Assembly: GCA_014377915.1 (NCBI GenBank)
Contig: JACMOT010000641.1
Span: forward strand, 1-8,901
Direction of reading: 5' to 3'
From: Tardiphaga sp.
GTDB taxonomy: Bacteria > Pseudomonadota > Alphaproteobacteria > Rhizobiales > Xanthobacteraceae
DNA length: 8,901 nucleotides
The position numbers were made by a program, and so were the translations under genes. Below the pieces are notes generated by a model that was not told the DNA's origin, searched no databases, and saw only the letters and a list, made by a program, of their open reading frames with translations. Below are positions 1 through 6,288 of this stretch, piece after piece; the stretch's first letter is position 1; each line of letters opens with the position of its first letter.

Positions 1-1223
1 ATGATGATGTCGTTGTCGGCGCCGGTGCCGATCTTGTTCTCGAGCCGGATCGCGAATCCGTTCTGGCCGATGATGGTACCGCCTTCATTGTTGGTGATGG
101 TGGTCGCTGCAACGCCGCTGCGTGATCGATCGACGTTAGAATCGTTGTTGACGACGATGCCGTACGAGGCGCCACTGATCATGCCGAAATTGGTGATCGT
201 ACCGCCGCCGATCGAGATGCCCTCGGACTTGTTGGCGCGGTTGCCGCTATCCAATCTACCGGCGCCGGTGCCCTCGATGACGCCGTAGTTAGTGATCGTC
301 GCGGCGAGGTCAATATCGGCGCCGTCGCCGTCGCCATTGATCTGAGCCGTGCCGCTGGCATCGAAGATGTTGCCGACGCCGGCATAGGCGCCGGTGATGC
401 GGCCGTAATTGGTCACGGTGCCGGTGCCGTCAGAGCCGACGCCGGAGCCGTTGCGGCCGAGGATGGTGCCGCCGGCCTCGTTATTCACCACGATATTGGT
501 GTCCGCGGTGATGCCGTGGCGCGCGCCCGAGATCAGACCGCCGGAGCGGTTGTTGATGACGGCTCCGGTGTTGGCGCCGGCATCGATGCCGTCGGAGGAG
601 CCGCTGGACGTGTTGGTGCCGAAGCTGCGGATGATGCCGTAGTTCTCGACCACCGTGGTCTGACCGGTGCGGATGGCGTCGTCGCTGAGGGCTTCGATGA
701 TGCCGGTGGCGCGGTTGATGATGGTCATGCTCGCGGCGCCGGTCATGCCGCGCGCATCGATGGCCTGGCCGAGTCCGGAGGTGTAACCGCTACCGCCGGC
801 CTGGATCAGGCCGGCATTGTCGATCACGATGGTGCCCGAGGTCATCGCCAGGTTGAAACGGAACACGTCGTTTTGCGTCGAGCGCACGATGGCGCCGATA
901 TTGTTGAGGAAGGTAAAGGTGCGGCCGGCCACGGCACCGCTGGCGTCGATCACCCGGCCTGTGCTGGCGTTCTCGATGATGCCGGAATTGCTGATGACAA
1001 CGCCAGTGGAAGTGCCGTTCCAGCCGATCGTCGCGGTACCCGAGGTGGAGCGCAGCACGGCGCCGCTCTCGACGGTGCCCGTATCTGTGCCGGCGACGGT
1101 CTTGGTCGCCGTATCCGTGGTGCCCGCTGGCACCGCAAACGACGCTGCATGCGCTGACACCGGCGCCGCCACCAGACCCATCAGCATCGCCACCCGGCTG
1201 ACGCCGTTACGCCGACTCCACAT
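1..1223 (-). CDS. Autotransporter-like beta-helix protein, N-terminal part (runs off left edge)
   Basis: Reading the minus strand from the ATG at 1223-1221 gives 407 codons without a stop, continuing past position 1. Residues 1-26 look like a Sec signal peptide: an Arg-containing start, the hydrophobic core VAMLMGLVAAPVSA, and a likely cleavage after AHA. The rest is low in Lys, has no Cys, and is rich in Gly, Thr, Asn and Ile. It carries about eleven imperfect repeats built around N-x-G-x-I (NSGII near 79, NAGLI near 136, NYGII near 194, NYGRI near 272, NYGVI near 312, NFGMI near 345), spaced roughly 20-40 residues apart. That pattern is typical of right-handed beta-helix passenger domains of type V autotransporters, which act at the cell surface. 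The outer-membrane beta-barrel would lie outside the window, so the secretion class is inferred. GGAGG at 1231-1235, seven bases before the ATG, fixes the start. The gene is divergent from the P-loop gene at 1653. Confidence 0.85.
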   Translation of the reverse strand, partial: MWSRRNGVSRVAMLMGLVAAPVSAHAASFAVPAGTTDTATKTVAGTDTGTVESGAVLRSTSGTATIGWNGTSTGVVISNSGIIENASTGRVIDASGAVAGRTFTFLNNIGAIVRSTQNDVFRFNLAMTSGTIVIDNAGLIQAGGSGYTSGLGQAIDARGMTGAASMTIINRATGIIEALSDDAIRTGQTTVVENYGIIRSFGTNTSSGSSDGIDAGANTGAVINNRSGGLISGARHGITADTNIVVNNEAGGTILGRNGSGVGSDGTGTVTNYGRITGAYAGVGNIFDASGTAQINGDGDGADIDLAATITNYGVIEGTGAGRLDSGNRANKSEGISIGGGTITNFGMISGASYGIVVNNDSNVDRSRSGVAATTITNNEGGTIIGQNGFAIRLENKIGTGADNDII

Positions 1224-1230
1224 CACACTA

Positions 1231-1235
1231 CCTCC
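1231..1235 (-). promoter_or_regulatory. Shine-Dalgarno site of the autotransporter-like gene
   Basis: On the minus strand GGAGG lies seven bases before the ATG at 1223. It is the strongest ribosome-binding site in the left part of the window and decides this start. An in-frame GTG directly before the ATG (1226-1224) is less well spaced. Confidence 0.7.
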
Positions 1236-1587
1236 AACCGAGAAATTATGGTCTGATTAGGTCCGGTGGGTGACAAAGAGATGACGAACGATAATCTTGC
1301 GCCAACACGCCGCTGAATGTCGAAACGTCTTCGAGGACCGATGCGGATCGGCCACGCGGACCGCTGCCGACCGGTGCCCATGCCGAATCACTCCGCCCGC
1401 CGCTCCAGCTGCGTGCCGGGCCATTCAGCGACGCCCCCGGCGCCACCCGGTCCGGCGCAGTGCTTCGGATGCGGCACGTGTGAGGCAGAAGCTACGGCGC
1501 CGCACAATCCGGCACCTCAGTACAACCCGGTTCAATCCGGGATTTGAAATCTCCCTTGTTTCTGCCATGTTCGCGCCCAAAGCAGGG

Positions 1588-1629
1588 TTGGGGTATTGTG
1601 GCCGCGCGAGTCTCGCGCGCAGGCCCCAA
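1588..1629. repeat. Imperfect palindrome just upstream of the first P-loop gene
   Basis: The outer arms are TTGGGG (1588-1593) and CCCCAA (1624-1629). Near the centre, CGCGCGA (1603-1609) pairs with TCGCGCG (1613-1619) around a three-base GTC loop. GGCC also occurs on both flanks. The structure ends 23 bases before the ATG at 1653 and about 13 bases before its Shine-Dalgarno site. It could be a 5' UTR hairpin or a symmetric operator; the sequence alone does not decide. Confidence 0.5.
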
Positions 1630-1642
1630 TGACAACGCGACA

Positions 1643-1647
1643 AAGGA
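1643..1647 (+). promoter_or_regulatory. Shine-Dalgarno site deciding the P-loop gene start
   Basis: AAGGA lies five bases before ATG 1653. Upstream in-frame ATGs at 1596 and 1629 lack comparable sites and would add an unconserved extension ahead of the first beta strand and the Walker A motif. Confidence 0.6.
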
Positions 1648-1652
1648 ATTCC

Positions 1653-2402
1653 ATGGCGAAGCCAGCAGTGATTGTGGTCGGCGCGGACAAGGGCGGCGTT
1701 GGCAAGACCACCGTGTCGCGGACCATTCTGGATTATTTCAGCGCCAACAATGTGCCGACCCGTGCCTTCGACACCGAATCGCCGCGCGGCACGCTGAAGC
1801 GCTTCCATCCGGACATCACCGAGATCGTCGACATGACGACCACGGCCGACCAGATGAAGATCTTCGATACGCTGAATTCCTCCGCGCCCTCGGTCACCGT
1901 GATCGACGTCCGCGCCGGACTGCTGTCGCCGGCGCTGGCTTCCTTGCGCGACATCGGTTTCCTCGACGCCGCCAAGTCCGGCCAGATCACCTTTGCCGTG
2001 TTCCACATTCTCGGGCCCTCGATCGCCTCGCTGGACGAGATCGCCGAGACTGCCGGCTTCATGGGCGGCGCCAAATATTATCTGGTGAAGAATTTCATCA
2101 ACAACACCAACTTCTTCGAGTGGGACCAGGCGACCTATAATTCCTACTTCCACCGCATCAAGGACGCCGTCGAACTGACGATCCCGAAGCTCAACGAGAT
2201 GGCCTATGAGCAGGTCGAAGTGTCCTCGGTGCCGTTCCTCAAATTCGTCGCCAACAAGGGCGTGCATGACGAGGCCGCGAATTACTCCTTCGTGCTGCGC
2301 GGCTATGTGCGGCACTGGCTGGCCAATGTGTGGAGCGAATTCGACCGCATCAAGCTGACCGACCTCGTCAACGACAAGCCGCGCGGCCCCGGCGAGAAGT
2401 AG
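1653..2402 (+). CDS. ParA/MinD-like (SIMIBI) P-loop ATPase, role unknown
   Basis: A 249-residue soluble protein with a deviant Walker A motif near the N-terminus: GADKGGVGKTT, with signature Lys13 and P-loop Lys18. This is the hallmark of the ParA/MinD/NifH ATPase family. FD at 39-40 is a candidate switch I aspartate. VTVIDVRAG, with Asp85, matches Walker B. The C-terminal third has several aromatic residues and ends in a charged tail. The start is ATG 1653, because AAGGA at 1643-1647 sits five bases upstream; the frame is open further up to 1596, but those starts are poorly served. There is no parB next door, so chromosome partition is unlikely to be its main role. The next gene is a co-oriented paralogue 110 bp downstream. 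A biological role cannot be assigned: cell positioning, cargo segregation and regulation of a surface system are all possible. Confidence 0.85.
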   Translation: MAKPAVIVVGADKGGVGKTTVSRTILDYFSANNVPTRAFDTESPRGTLKRFHPDITEIVDMTTTADQMKIFDTLNSSAPSVTVIDVRAGLLSPALASLRDIGFLDAAKSGQITFAVFHILGPSIASLDEIAETAGFMGGAKYYLVKNFINNTNFFEWDQATYNSYFHRIKDAVELTIPKLNEMAYEQVEVSSVPFLKFVANKGVHDEAANYSFVLRGYVRHWLANVWSEFDRIKLTDLVNDKPRGPGEK

Positions 2403-2415
2403 GCGTTTTTTTTAA

Positions 2416-2441
2416 CCTCTCCCCGCGAAAGCGGGGCGAGG
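2416..2441. repeat. REP-like hairpin between the two P-loop genes
   Basis: CCCCGC (2421-2426) and GCGGGG (2431-2436) form a perfect six-pair stem closed by a GAAA tetraloop. After one mismatch four more pairs follow (CCTC with GAGG). A run of eight T residues (2406-2413) lies before the hairpin on the plus strand, not after it, so this is not a canonical intrinsic terminator in either direction. CCTCTCCCCGC-type palindromes are common between genes in Bradyrhizobium relatives (recalled, not searched). It may stabilise the upstream mRNA end. Confidence 0.55.
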
Positions 2442-2500
2442 GAGCGCACGGCCAGCGTTCGGCGGCTTTCGATGATTCTCCTCTGTCCGCTTGATCTTGA

Positions 2501-2506
2501 TATATT
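2501..2506 (+). promoter_or_regulatory. Candidate -10 box of a leaderless second P-loop gene
   Basis: TATATT lies six bases before ATG 2513, which would put the transcription start on the A of the start codon. There is no Shine-Dalgarno sequence. A convincing -35 is missing; TTCTCC at 2476-2481 is weak and 19 bases away. Confidence 0.3.
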
Positions 2507-2512
2507 GCCCTG

Positions 2513-3181
2513 ATGCGCCGCACGCCCGTCTACATCATCTGTTCGACACGGCCGCAGGTCGGCAAGACGCTGGTGGCGCGGCTGCTGACCGAATTCCTGG
2601 CACTGCAGCGCGGCGGCGTCACGGCGTTCGACATCAGCCTGAAAGAACCGTCGCTGCTCGACTTCCTGCCGACACTGACCGAGACCGCGTCGATCGATGA
2701 CACATTCGACAAGATGGCGCTGATGGACCGCCTGATTGTCGGTGACGACGTCGCCAAGGTGCTTGACCTCGGCTACTTCGCATTCGACGAATTCTTCAAG
2801 ATGACCGCCGAGATCGGTTTCGCCAAGGAAGCCGCGCGGCGCGGCGTGGCGCCGATCGTGCTGTTCGTCGGCGACACCGACCGCGCCTCGCTGCGCGCCC
2901 ATGCCACGCTGCGGGCGCAACTGCCGGCCTATGCGCTATATGTCATCAACAACGAACAGGTGGTGCGCGGCGACCTGCCGCCGGCGCTGGCGCAGGGCCG
3001 GATCCTGGAGATTTCCGCGCTGCCGAGCTTCCTGAAGACCTATATCGACCGGCTGAATTTTTCCTTCACCGGCTATCTGCGCGCGGAAAAGGATTCATCC
3101 ACCGAGCTGCACCAGTGGATCCGGAAGAACTATTTCAGCTTTCGCGAGATCGAGCTGCAATTGCTGCTGCGGAGGTCGTGA
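2513..3181 (+). CDS. Second ParA-like P-loop protein, paralogue of the upstream gene
   Basis: A 222-residue protein starting MRRTPVYIICSTRPQVGKT. GKT at 17-19 is a P-loop core, but where ParA proteins have the signature lysine (KGG) this one has Arg13-Pro-Gln. It aligns without gaps to the upstream product: GKT 17-19, AFD 38-40, Phe51, Pro53, TE 56-57, Asp66, Met68, Asp72, Asp85, IGF 101-103, ASL 125-127 and Asn147 coincide, and 21 of the first 74 positions are identical. The C-terminal ends also look alike (HWLANVWSEF against QWIRKNYFSF). An in-frame TGA at 2498-2500 shows that the start cannot lie further up. No Shine-Dalgarno sequence precedes ATG 2513, whereas TATATT (2501-2506) is a plausible -10, so the mRNA may be leaderless. 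The protein may be an inactive or altered partner of the first ATPase. Function is unknown. Confidence 0.83.
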   Translation: MRRTPVYIICSTRPQVGKTLVARLLTEFLALQRGGVTAFDISLKEPSLLDFLPTLTETASIDDTFDKMALMDRLIVGDDVAKVLDLGYFAFDEFFKMTAEIGFAKEAARRGVAPIVLFVGDTDRASLRAHATLRAQLPAYALYVINNEQVVRGDLPPALAQGRILEISALPSFLKTYIDRLNFSFTGYLRAEKDSSTELHQWIRKNYFSFREIELQLLLRRS

Positions 3182-3184
3182 TCG

Positions 3185-3325
3185 TCATTCCGGGGCGCGA
3201 GAGCGCAGCTCGAGCGAACCTCAGCCACTCCAATTGGAGTGGCGGGGAATCCCGAGATGTTTTGGCAAAAGCATTTCCAGGTTCCGGGTTCGCCAGCGGC
3301 TGACGCCGCCAGCGCCCCGGAACGA
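3185..3325. repeat. MITE/REP-like element with terminal inverted repeats
   Basis: TCATTCCGGGGCGC (3185-3198) and GCGCCCCGGAACGA (3312-3325) are inverted copies matching at 13 of 14 bases, 141 bp end to end. Inside is a perfect 20-bp palindrome at 3224-3243 centred on CCAATTGG. The element contains no gene and fills the convergent gap between the second P-loop gene and apt almost completely. Repeats starting CGTCATTCCGGGGCGCGAG are widespread in Bradyrhizobium and Rhodopseudomonas intergenic DNA (recalled, not searched). It could act as a bidirectional terminator or mRNA 3' structure for the two facing genes. Confidence 0.65.
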
Positions 3326-3334
3326 CAGATTCAA

Positions 3335-3880
3335 TCAATGCCCGTCAAAACTCATCAGCGTGCGTACCGGGACGTTCATGGCGCGCAGCTTGGCGGCGCC
3401 GCCGAGGTCCGGCAGATCGATGATGAAACAGGCCGCCATCACCTCGGCGCCGATCTGGCGCACCAGCTTGCAGGCGCCCTCGGCGGTGCCGCCGGTGGCG
3501 ATCAGATCATCGACCAGGATGACGCGCTCGCCAGGCTTGATGGCGTCGGCGTGCACTTCCATCTCGTCGAGGCCGTATTCCAGCGAATAGGCGATGCTCA
3601 CCGTGGTGTGCGGCAGTTTTCCTTTTTTGCGGATCGGCACGAAGCCGGCCGAGAGCTGGTGCGCCACCGCGCCGCCGATGATGAAGCCGCGCGCTTCCAT
3701 ACCGGCGACCTTGTCGATCTTCAAGCCCGCCCAGGGCTGCACCAGTTCGTCGATGGCGCGGCGGAACGAACGCGCGTCGCCGAGCAGCGTGGTGATATCG
3801 CGAAATAGGATACCCGGCTTGGGATAATCCTTGATGGTGCGGACGGAGGCTTTGAGATCGTGTTCGAGTTCAGGAGTCAT
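3335..3880 (-). CDS. apt: Adenine phosphoribosyltransferase
   Basis: The enzyme converts adenine and PRPP to AMP and pyrophosphate in the cytoplasm (purine salvage). The 181-residue product has the usual length of the family. The PRPP-binding motif [13 protein letters not shown] lies at 120-132. MEARGF at 61-66 and the flexible-loop segment RKKGKLP at 84-90 are also typical, and the N-terminal [13 protein letters not shown] is a family signature. The start is ATG 3880; it has only a weak purine-rich GAGA upstream. A good -10 (TATTAT, 3903-3908) lies 23 bases before it, but the matching -35 position falls inside the neighbouring REP-like repeat. The gene faces the second P-loop gene and lies downstream of, and co-oriented with, trpE(G), 133 bp away. 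Confidence 0.97.
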   Translation of the reverse strand: MTPELEHDLKASVRTIKDYPKPGILFRDITTLLGDARSFRRAIDELVQPWAGLKIDKVAGMEARGFIIGGAVAHQLSAGFVPIRKKGKLPHTTVSIAYSLEYGLDEMEVHADAIKPGERVILVDDLIATGGTAEGACKLVRQIGAEVMAACFIIDLPDLGGAAKLRAMNVPVRTLMSFDGH

Positions 3881-3902
3881 CGGTGTGTTTTCTCAGGTGA
3901 GG

Positions 3903-3908
3903 ATAATA
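3903..3908 (-). promoter_or_regulatory. Candidate -10 box of apt
   Basis: TATTAT on the minus strand matches five of six consensus positions and would give a 5' UTR of about 17 bases. At a 17-base spacing the -35 position reads GGCTCC, a poor match that lies inside the repeat at 3915-4004. Confidence 0.35.
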
Positions 3909-3914
3909 GACACT

Positions 3915-4004
3915 CGTCATTGCGAGGAGCCCTTGCGACGAAGCAATCCAGTCTGCGCGAGTGGCTCTCTGGATTGCCGCGTCGCTTCTCTCCTCGCGAT
4001 GGCG
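3915..4004. repeat. REP-like inverted repeat between trpE(G) and apt
   Basis: CGTCATTGCGAGGAG (3915-3929) is repeated inverted at 3990-4004 with 13 of 15 matches. GCGACGAAGCAATCCAG (3935-3951) pairs with the segment at 3969-3985 with 15 of 17 matches, around a 17-base centre. The whole forms one long hairpin. This CGTCATTGCGAGGAGC / GCAATCCAG family is a familiar intergenic repeat of alphaproteobacteria (recalled, not searched). It begins ten bases beyond the trpE(G) stop, so it may protect or terminate the trpE(G) mRNA and separate it from apt. Confidence 0.75.
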
Positions 4005-4013
4005 GCTGCATGG

Positions 4014-6173
4014 TCAGTGGGTAGCCTTTAGCCGGAATGCATTCTCGACGATGCGCAGGCCGACGTCGCCGCCCAGCGACATCAGCGATTCCGGGTGAAA
4101 CTGCACACCGCCGATCGGTAGGGTCGTGTGCTCGATGGCCATCGCGATACCGTCCTCGGTGGAGGCGGTGACGGTGAGCACAGCGGGCATGCTGTCCTGC
4201 TCGACATAGAGCGAATGGTAGCGGCCGATTACGATCTCGTTGGGCAGGTTGAACATCAGTCTGCCGCCACGGTTCAGCACCCGCGACGGCCGGCCATGCG
4301 CCGGCTGCGCCAGTTGCCCGAGCACGCCGCCAAAATATTCGCCGATCGCCTGCACGCCCAGGCAGACGCCGAACACCGGCAATTGCTTCTCCAGCGCGGT
4401 GTCGATGGTGCCCTTGATGCCGAAATCCTCCGGGCGTCCCGGCCCCGGCGACAGCACCAGCAGATCAAATTTTTCCCGGTTCAGCACGGTCTGCGCATGG
4501 ACATGACGTACCACCGTCACGGTGGCGCCGACCTGACGAAAATAATCCGCCAGCATGTGCACGAAGCTGTCGTCATGGTCGATCAGCAGCACCTTCTTGC
4601 CGGAGCCGGACGCATCCGGCGCGAAGGCCGACAGCGGTTTTGGCGCGTCGCCACGCAGCGCCTGGAACAAGGCCGCGGCCTTGGTCTGGCATTCCTTTTC
4701 CTCGGCGACGGGATCGGAGTCGAACAGCAGCGTGGCGCCGACGCGGACCTCGGCGAGACCGTCCTTCATCCGGATGGTACGGATGGTGATGCCGGTGTTG
4801 ATGCCGCCGTCGAACATCACCGCGCCGATCGCGCCGGCGTACCAGCGGCGGCTCGAGCGCTCATTGTCCTCGACGAACTGCATCGCCCACTTCTTTGGCG
4901 CCCCGGTGACGGTGACCGCCCAGGCATGGGTGAGGAAGGCATCGAGCGCGTCGAATCCCGGCCGCAGCACGCCCTCGACGTGGTCGACGGTGTGAAAAAG
5001 TTTCGAATAGGTCTCGATCTGGCGCCGCGCCAGCACCTTGATGGAGCCGGGGACGCAGACTCGCGCCTTGTCGTTGCGATCGACATCCGTGCACATGTTG
5101 AGCTCGAATTCATCCTTCTCCGAATTCAGCAATTGACGGATCTGCTCGGCATCGCCGATGGCATCGAGGCCCCGCGCGATGGTGCCGGAGATCGGACAGG
5201 TCTCGATGCGGCGGCCATCGGAGCGCACGAACATCTCAGGGGAGGCTGCCACGAGAAATTCACCGTCGCCGAGATTCATCAGCGCGCCATAGGGTGACGG
5301 GTTGATGACGCAGAGCCGCTGAAACACTTCGGCCGGCGAGCGCTCGCAGGGTTCGGCGAACAATTGGCCCGGCACCGCCTCGAACAGGTCGCCGCGGGCA
5401 AAGGCGGCGCGTGCGGTTTCCACCGTGCGCTGATAGTCGCCCGGCGCGTGATCGGCAAAGCCCTGGCGCGGCTGTTTGGTGTAGCCCGAGTCCGGCGTCT
5501 CGCGCGGCAGGCCGGCGGTCGAGTTGCCCTTCCAGGTGAAATCGTAGCTCAGCGTGACGCCGCGGCCGGTGGCGCGGTCATAGGCCAAAAGCTGGTCCGG
5601 CAGATACAGCACGATGTCACGCTGGTCGGCCTCGCGGGCGCGCTTCTGGTTCAGGTCTTCCATCTGGAACACCAGATCATAGGCGAAGGCGCCGAACAGG
5701 CCGAGCATCGGGTCTTCCGATGAGAACAGCTGCGCCACCATATCGCGCACCAGCGAGATCACGCTGGCACGGCGGGTACGCTGGTCCTCGTCGACCGGGG
5801 CGTCGCCGCGCAGGATGTGGCCTTGCAGCAAATTGGCCGAGCGCCTGTCGATGATGACGGCGGGATCACGCAGCGTGTCGCCGAGGAAGCCGATCAGCAC
5901 CCGGCCGCGGGCATTCAGTGCCGTCAGCGCAAACCCCGGTCCGGTGGTCTCCAGCAGCAATGGCGGATCGGCAAAGCCGAGGTCGAAGCTCTCATAGCGC
6001 CCGGGCACCGTGGTGCCGGACGACAGCACCACGCCGCGGCGATGGTCCAGTAGCTCGATCAGGTCGTCGAGCGCGGTACCGCCGGTGAATTGCGCGACAT
6101 GACGCGCCACCGCCAACCCGGCTCGGGTCTGGTAGGCGCTGTCGGCGGGAAGGGAAAATACCGTCCGGTTCAT
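4014..6173 (-). CDS. trpE(G): Anthranilate synthase, fused TrpE and TrpG chains
   Basis: The protein catalyses the first committed step of tryptophan synthesis: chorismate plus glutamine to anthranilate. Its 719 residues join two domains. The chorismate-binding TrpE part (about 1-500) carries NPSPY at 291-295 (a motif of the Trp feedback site in TrpE proteins), CPISGTIARG at 326-335, DRNDKARVC at 365-373, GAPKKWAMQF at 424-433 and YAGAIGA at 445-451. After a linker, the class I glutamine amidotransferase part (526-719) has SPGPG at 575-579, nucleophile Cys604 in GVCLG, and His693/Glu695 in FHPES. All catalytic residues are present. Such one-chain enzymes are typical of Rhizobiales; the RND-KARVC form also resembles PhzE-type enzymes, but no phenazine genes are near. 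AAGAGGA lies four bases before ATG 6173. A Trp attenuator lies immediately upstream. Confidence 0.97.
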   Translation of the reverse strand: MNRTVFSLPADSAYQTRAGLAVARHVAQFTGGTALDDLIELLDHRRGVVLSSGTTVPGRYESFDLGFADPPLLLETTGPGFALTALNARGRVLIGFLGDTLRDPAVIIDRRSANLLQGHILRGDAPVDEDQRTRRASVISLVRDMVAQLFSSEDPMLGLFGAFAYDLVFQMEDLNQKRAREADQRDIVLYLPDQLLAYDRATGRGVTLSYDFTWKGNSTAGLPRETPDSGYTKQPRQGFADHAPGDYQRTVETARAAFARGDLFEAVPGQLFAEPCERSPAEVFQRLCVINPSPYGALMNLGDGEFLVAASPEMFVRSDGRRIETCPISGTIARGLDAIGDAEQIRQLLNSEKDEFELNMCTDVDRNDKARVCVPGSIKVLARRQIETYSKLFHTVDHVEGVLRPGFDALDAFLTHAWAVTVTGAPKKWAMQFVEDNERSSRRWYAGAIGAVMFDGGINTGITIRTIRMKDGLAEVRVGATLLFDSDPVAEEKECQTKAAALFQALRGDAPKPLSAFAPDASGSGKKVLLIDHDDSFVHMLADYFRQVGATVTVVRHVHAQTVLNREKFDLLVLSPGPGRPEDFGIKGTIDTALEKQLPVFGVCLGVQAIGEYFGGVLGQLAQPAHGRPSRVLNRGGRLMFNLPNEIVIGRYHSLYVEQDSMPAVLTVTASTEDGIAMAIEHTTLPIGGVQFHPESLMSLGGDVGLRIVENAFRLKATH

Positions 6174-6177
6174 GGCA

Positions 6178-6184
6178 TCCTCTT
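6178..6184 (-). promoter_or_regulatory. Shine-Dalgarno site of trpE(G)
   Basis: AAGAGGA on the minus strand lies four bases before ATG 6173. It sits downstream of the attenuator hairpin, so it is present only on read-through transcripts. Confidence 0.55.
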
Positions 6185-6213
6185 ACGAAATTGGCCGGAG
6201 GAGCGCCACACAG

Positions 6214-6253
6214 GACAAACGAGCAAAGGCCGTCGCACTGCGATGGCGGCCTT
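6214..6253 (-). terminator. Attenuator terminator of the trp leader
   Basis: On the minus strand AAGGCCG (6253-6247) pairs with CGGCCTT (6232-6226). An inner TCGC/GCGA stem continues across a three-base bulge. The T-rich tail TTTGCTCGTTTGT follows. The left arm contains GGCCGCC, which can instead pair with GGTGGCT near 6283-6277, just after the leader peptide stop, giving a competing antiterminator. Termination would end the RNA about 35-40 bases before the trpE(G) start codon. Confidence 0.75.
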
Positions 6254-6288
6254 CGACGATTGAAAACGGAATCGCACAGCCACCTCGG

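Larger units (their letters stand above)
1224..1652. other. Divergent intergenic region, 429 bp, no gene seen
   Basis: This stretch separates the minus-strand autotransporter-like gene from the plus-strand P-loop gene. Short ORFs exist here in several frames, but they are Arg/Pro/Ala-rich and show no recognisable motif. Their starts lack ribosome-binding sites, so they look like chance readings of GC-rich DNA. The region should hold promoters for both genes. A possible plus-strand -35 is TTGAAA at 1544-1549 with a poor -10 (CATGTT, 1566-1571). A large imperfect palindrome lies at 1588-1629. A small stem-loop at 1526-1541 resembles a tRNA T-arm, but no tRNA body accompanies it. Confidence 0.6.

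Noticed and set aside
516..1157. 213-residue plus-strand ORF rich in Gly, Ala, Asp and His
   Set aside because: It is the antisense reading of the autotransporter-like gene, whose minus-strand frame has a signal peptide, a Shine-Dalgarno site and clear repeats.
1245..1276. Possible promoter TTGTCA...CATAAT for the autotransporter-like gene
   Set aside because: The boxes look good individually, but the 20-base spacer is too long for a normal sigma-70 promoter.
1526..1541. tRNA-like T-arm (CCCGG-TTCAAT-CCGGG)
   Set aside because: The loop is six bases, not seven, and no acceptor stem, D-arm or anticodon arm can be built around it on either strand.
1425..2315. 296-residue minus-strand ORF
   Set aside because: It is antisense to the first P-loop gene and has the His/Gly/Arg-rich composition of a shadow reading.
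2379..2413. GCCGCGCGGC palindrome followed by T8 as a terminator of the first P-loop gene
   Set aside because: The palindrome is inside the coding end and 17 bases from the T-run, with no pairing directly adjacent to the tract.
4128..5297. 389-residue plus-strand ORF
   Set aside because: It lies entirely antisense to trpE(G), whose motifs and catalytic residues are complete; the ORF shows no recognisable domain.
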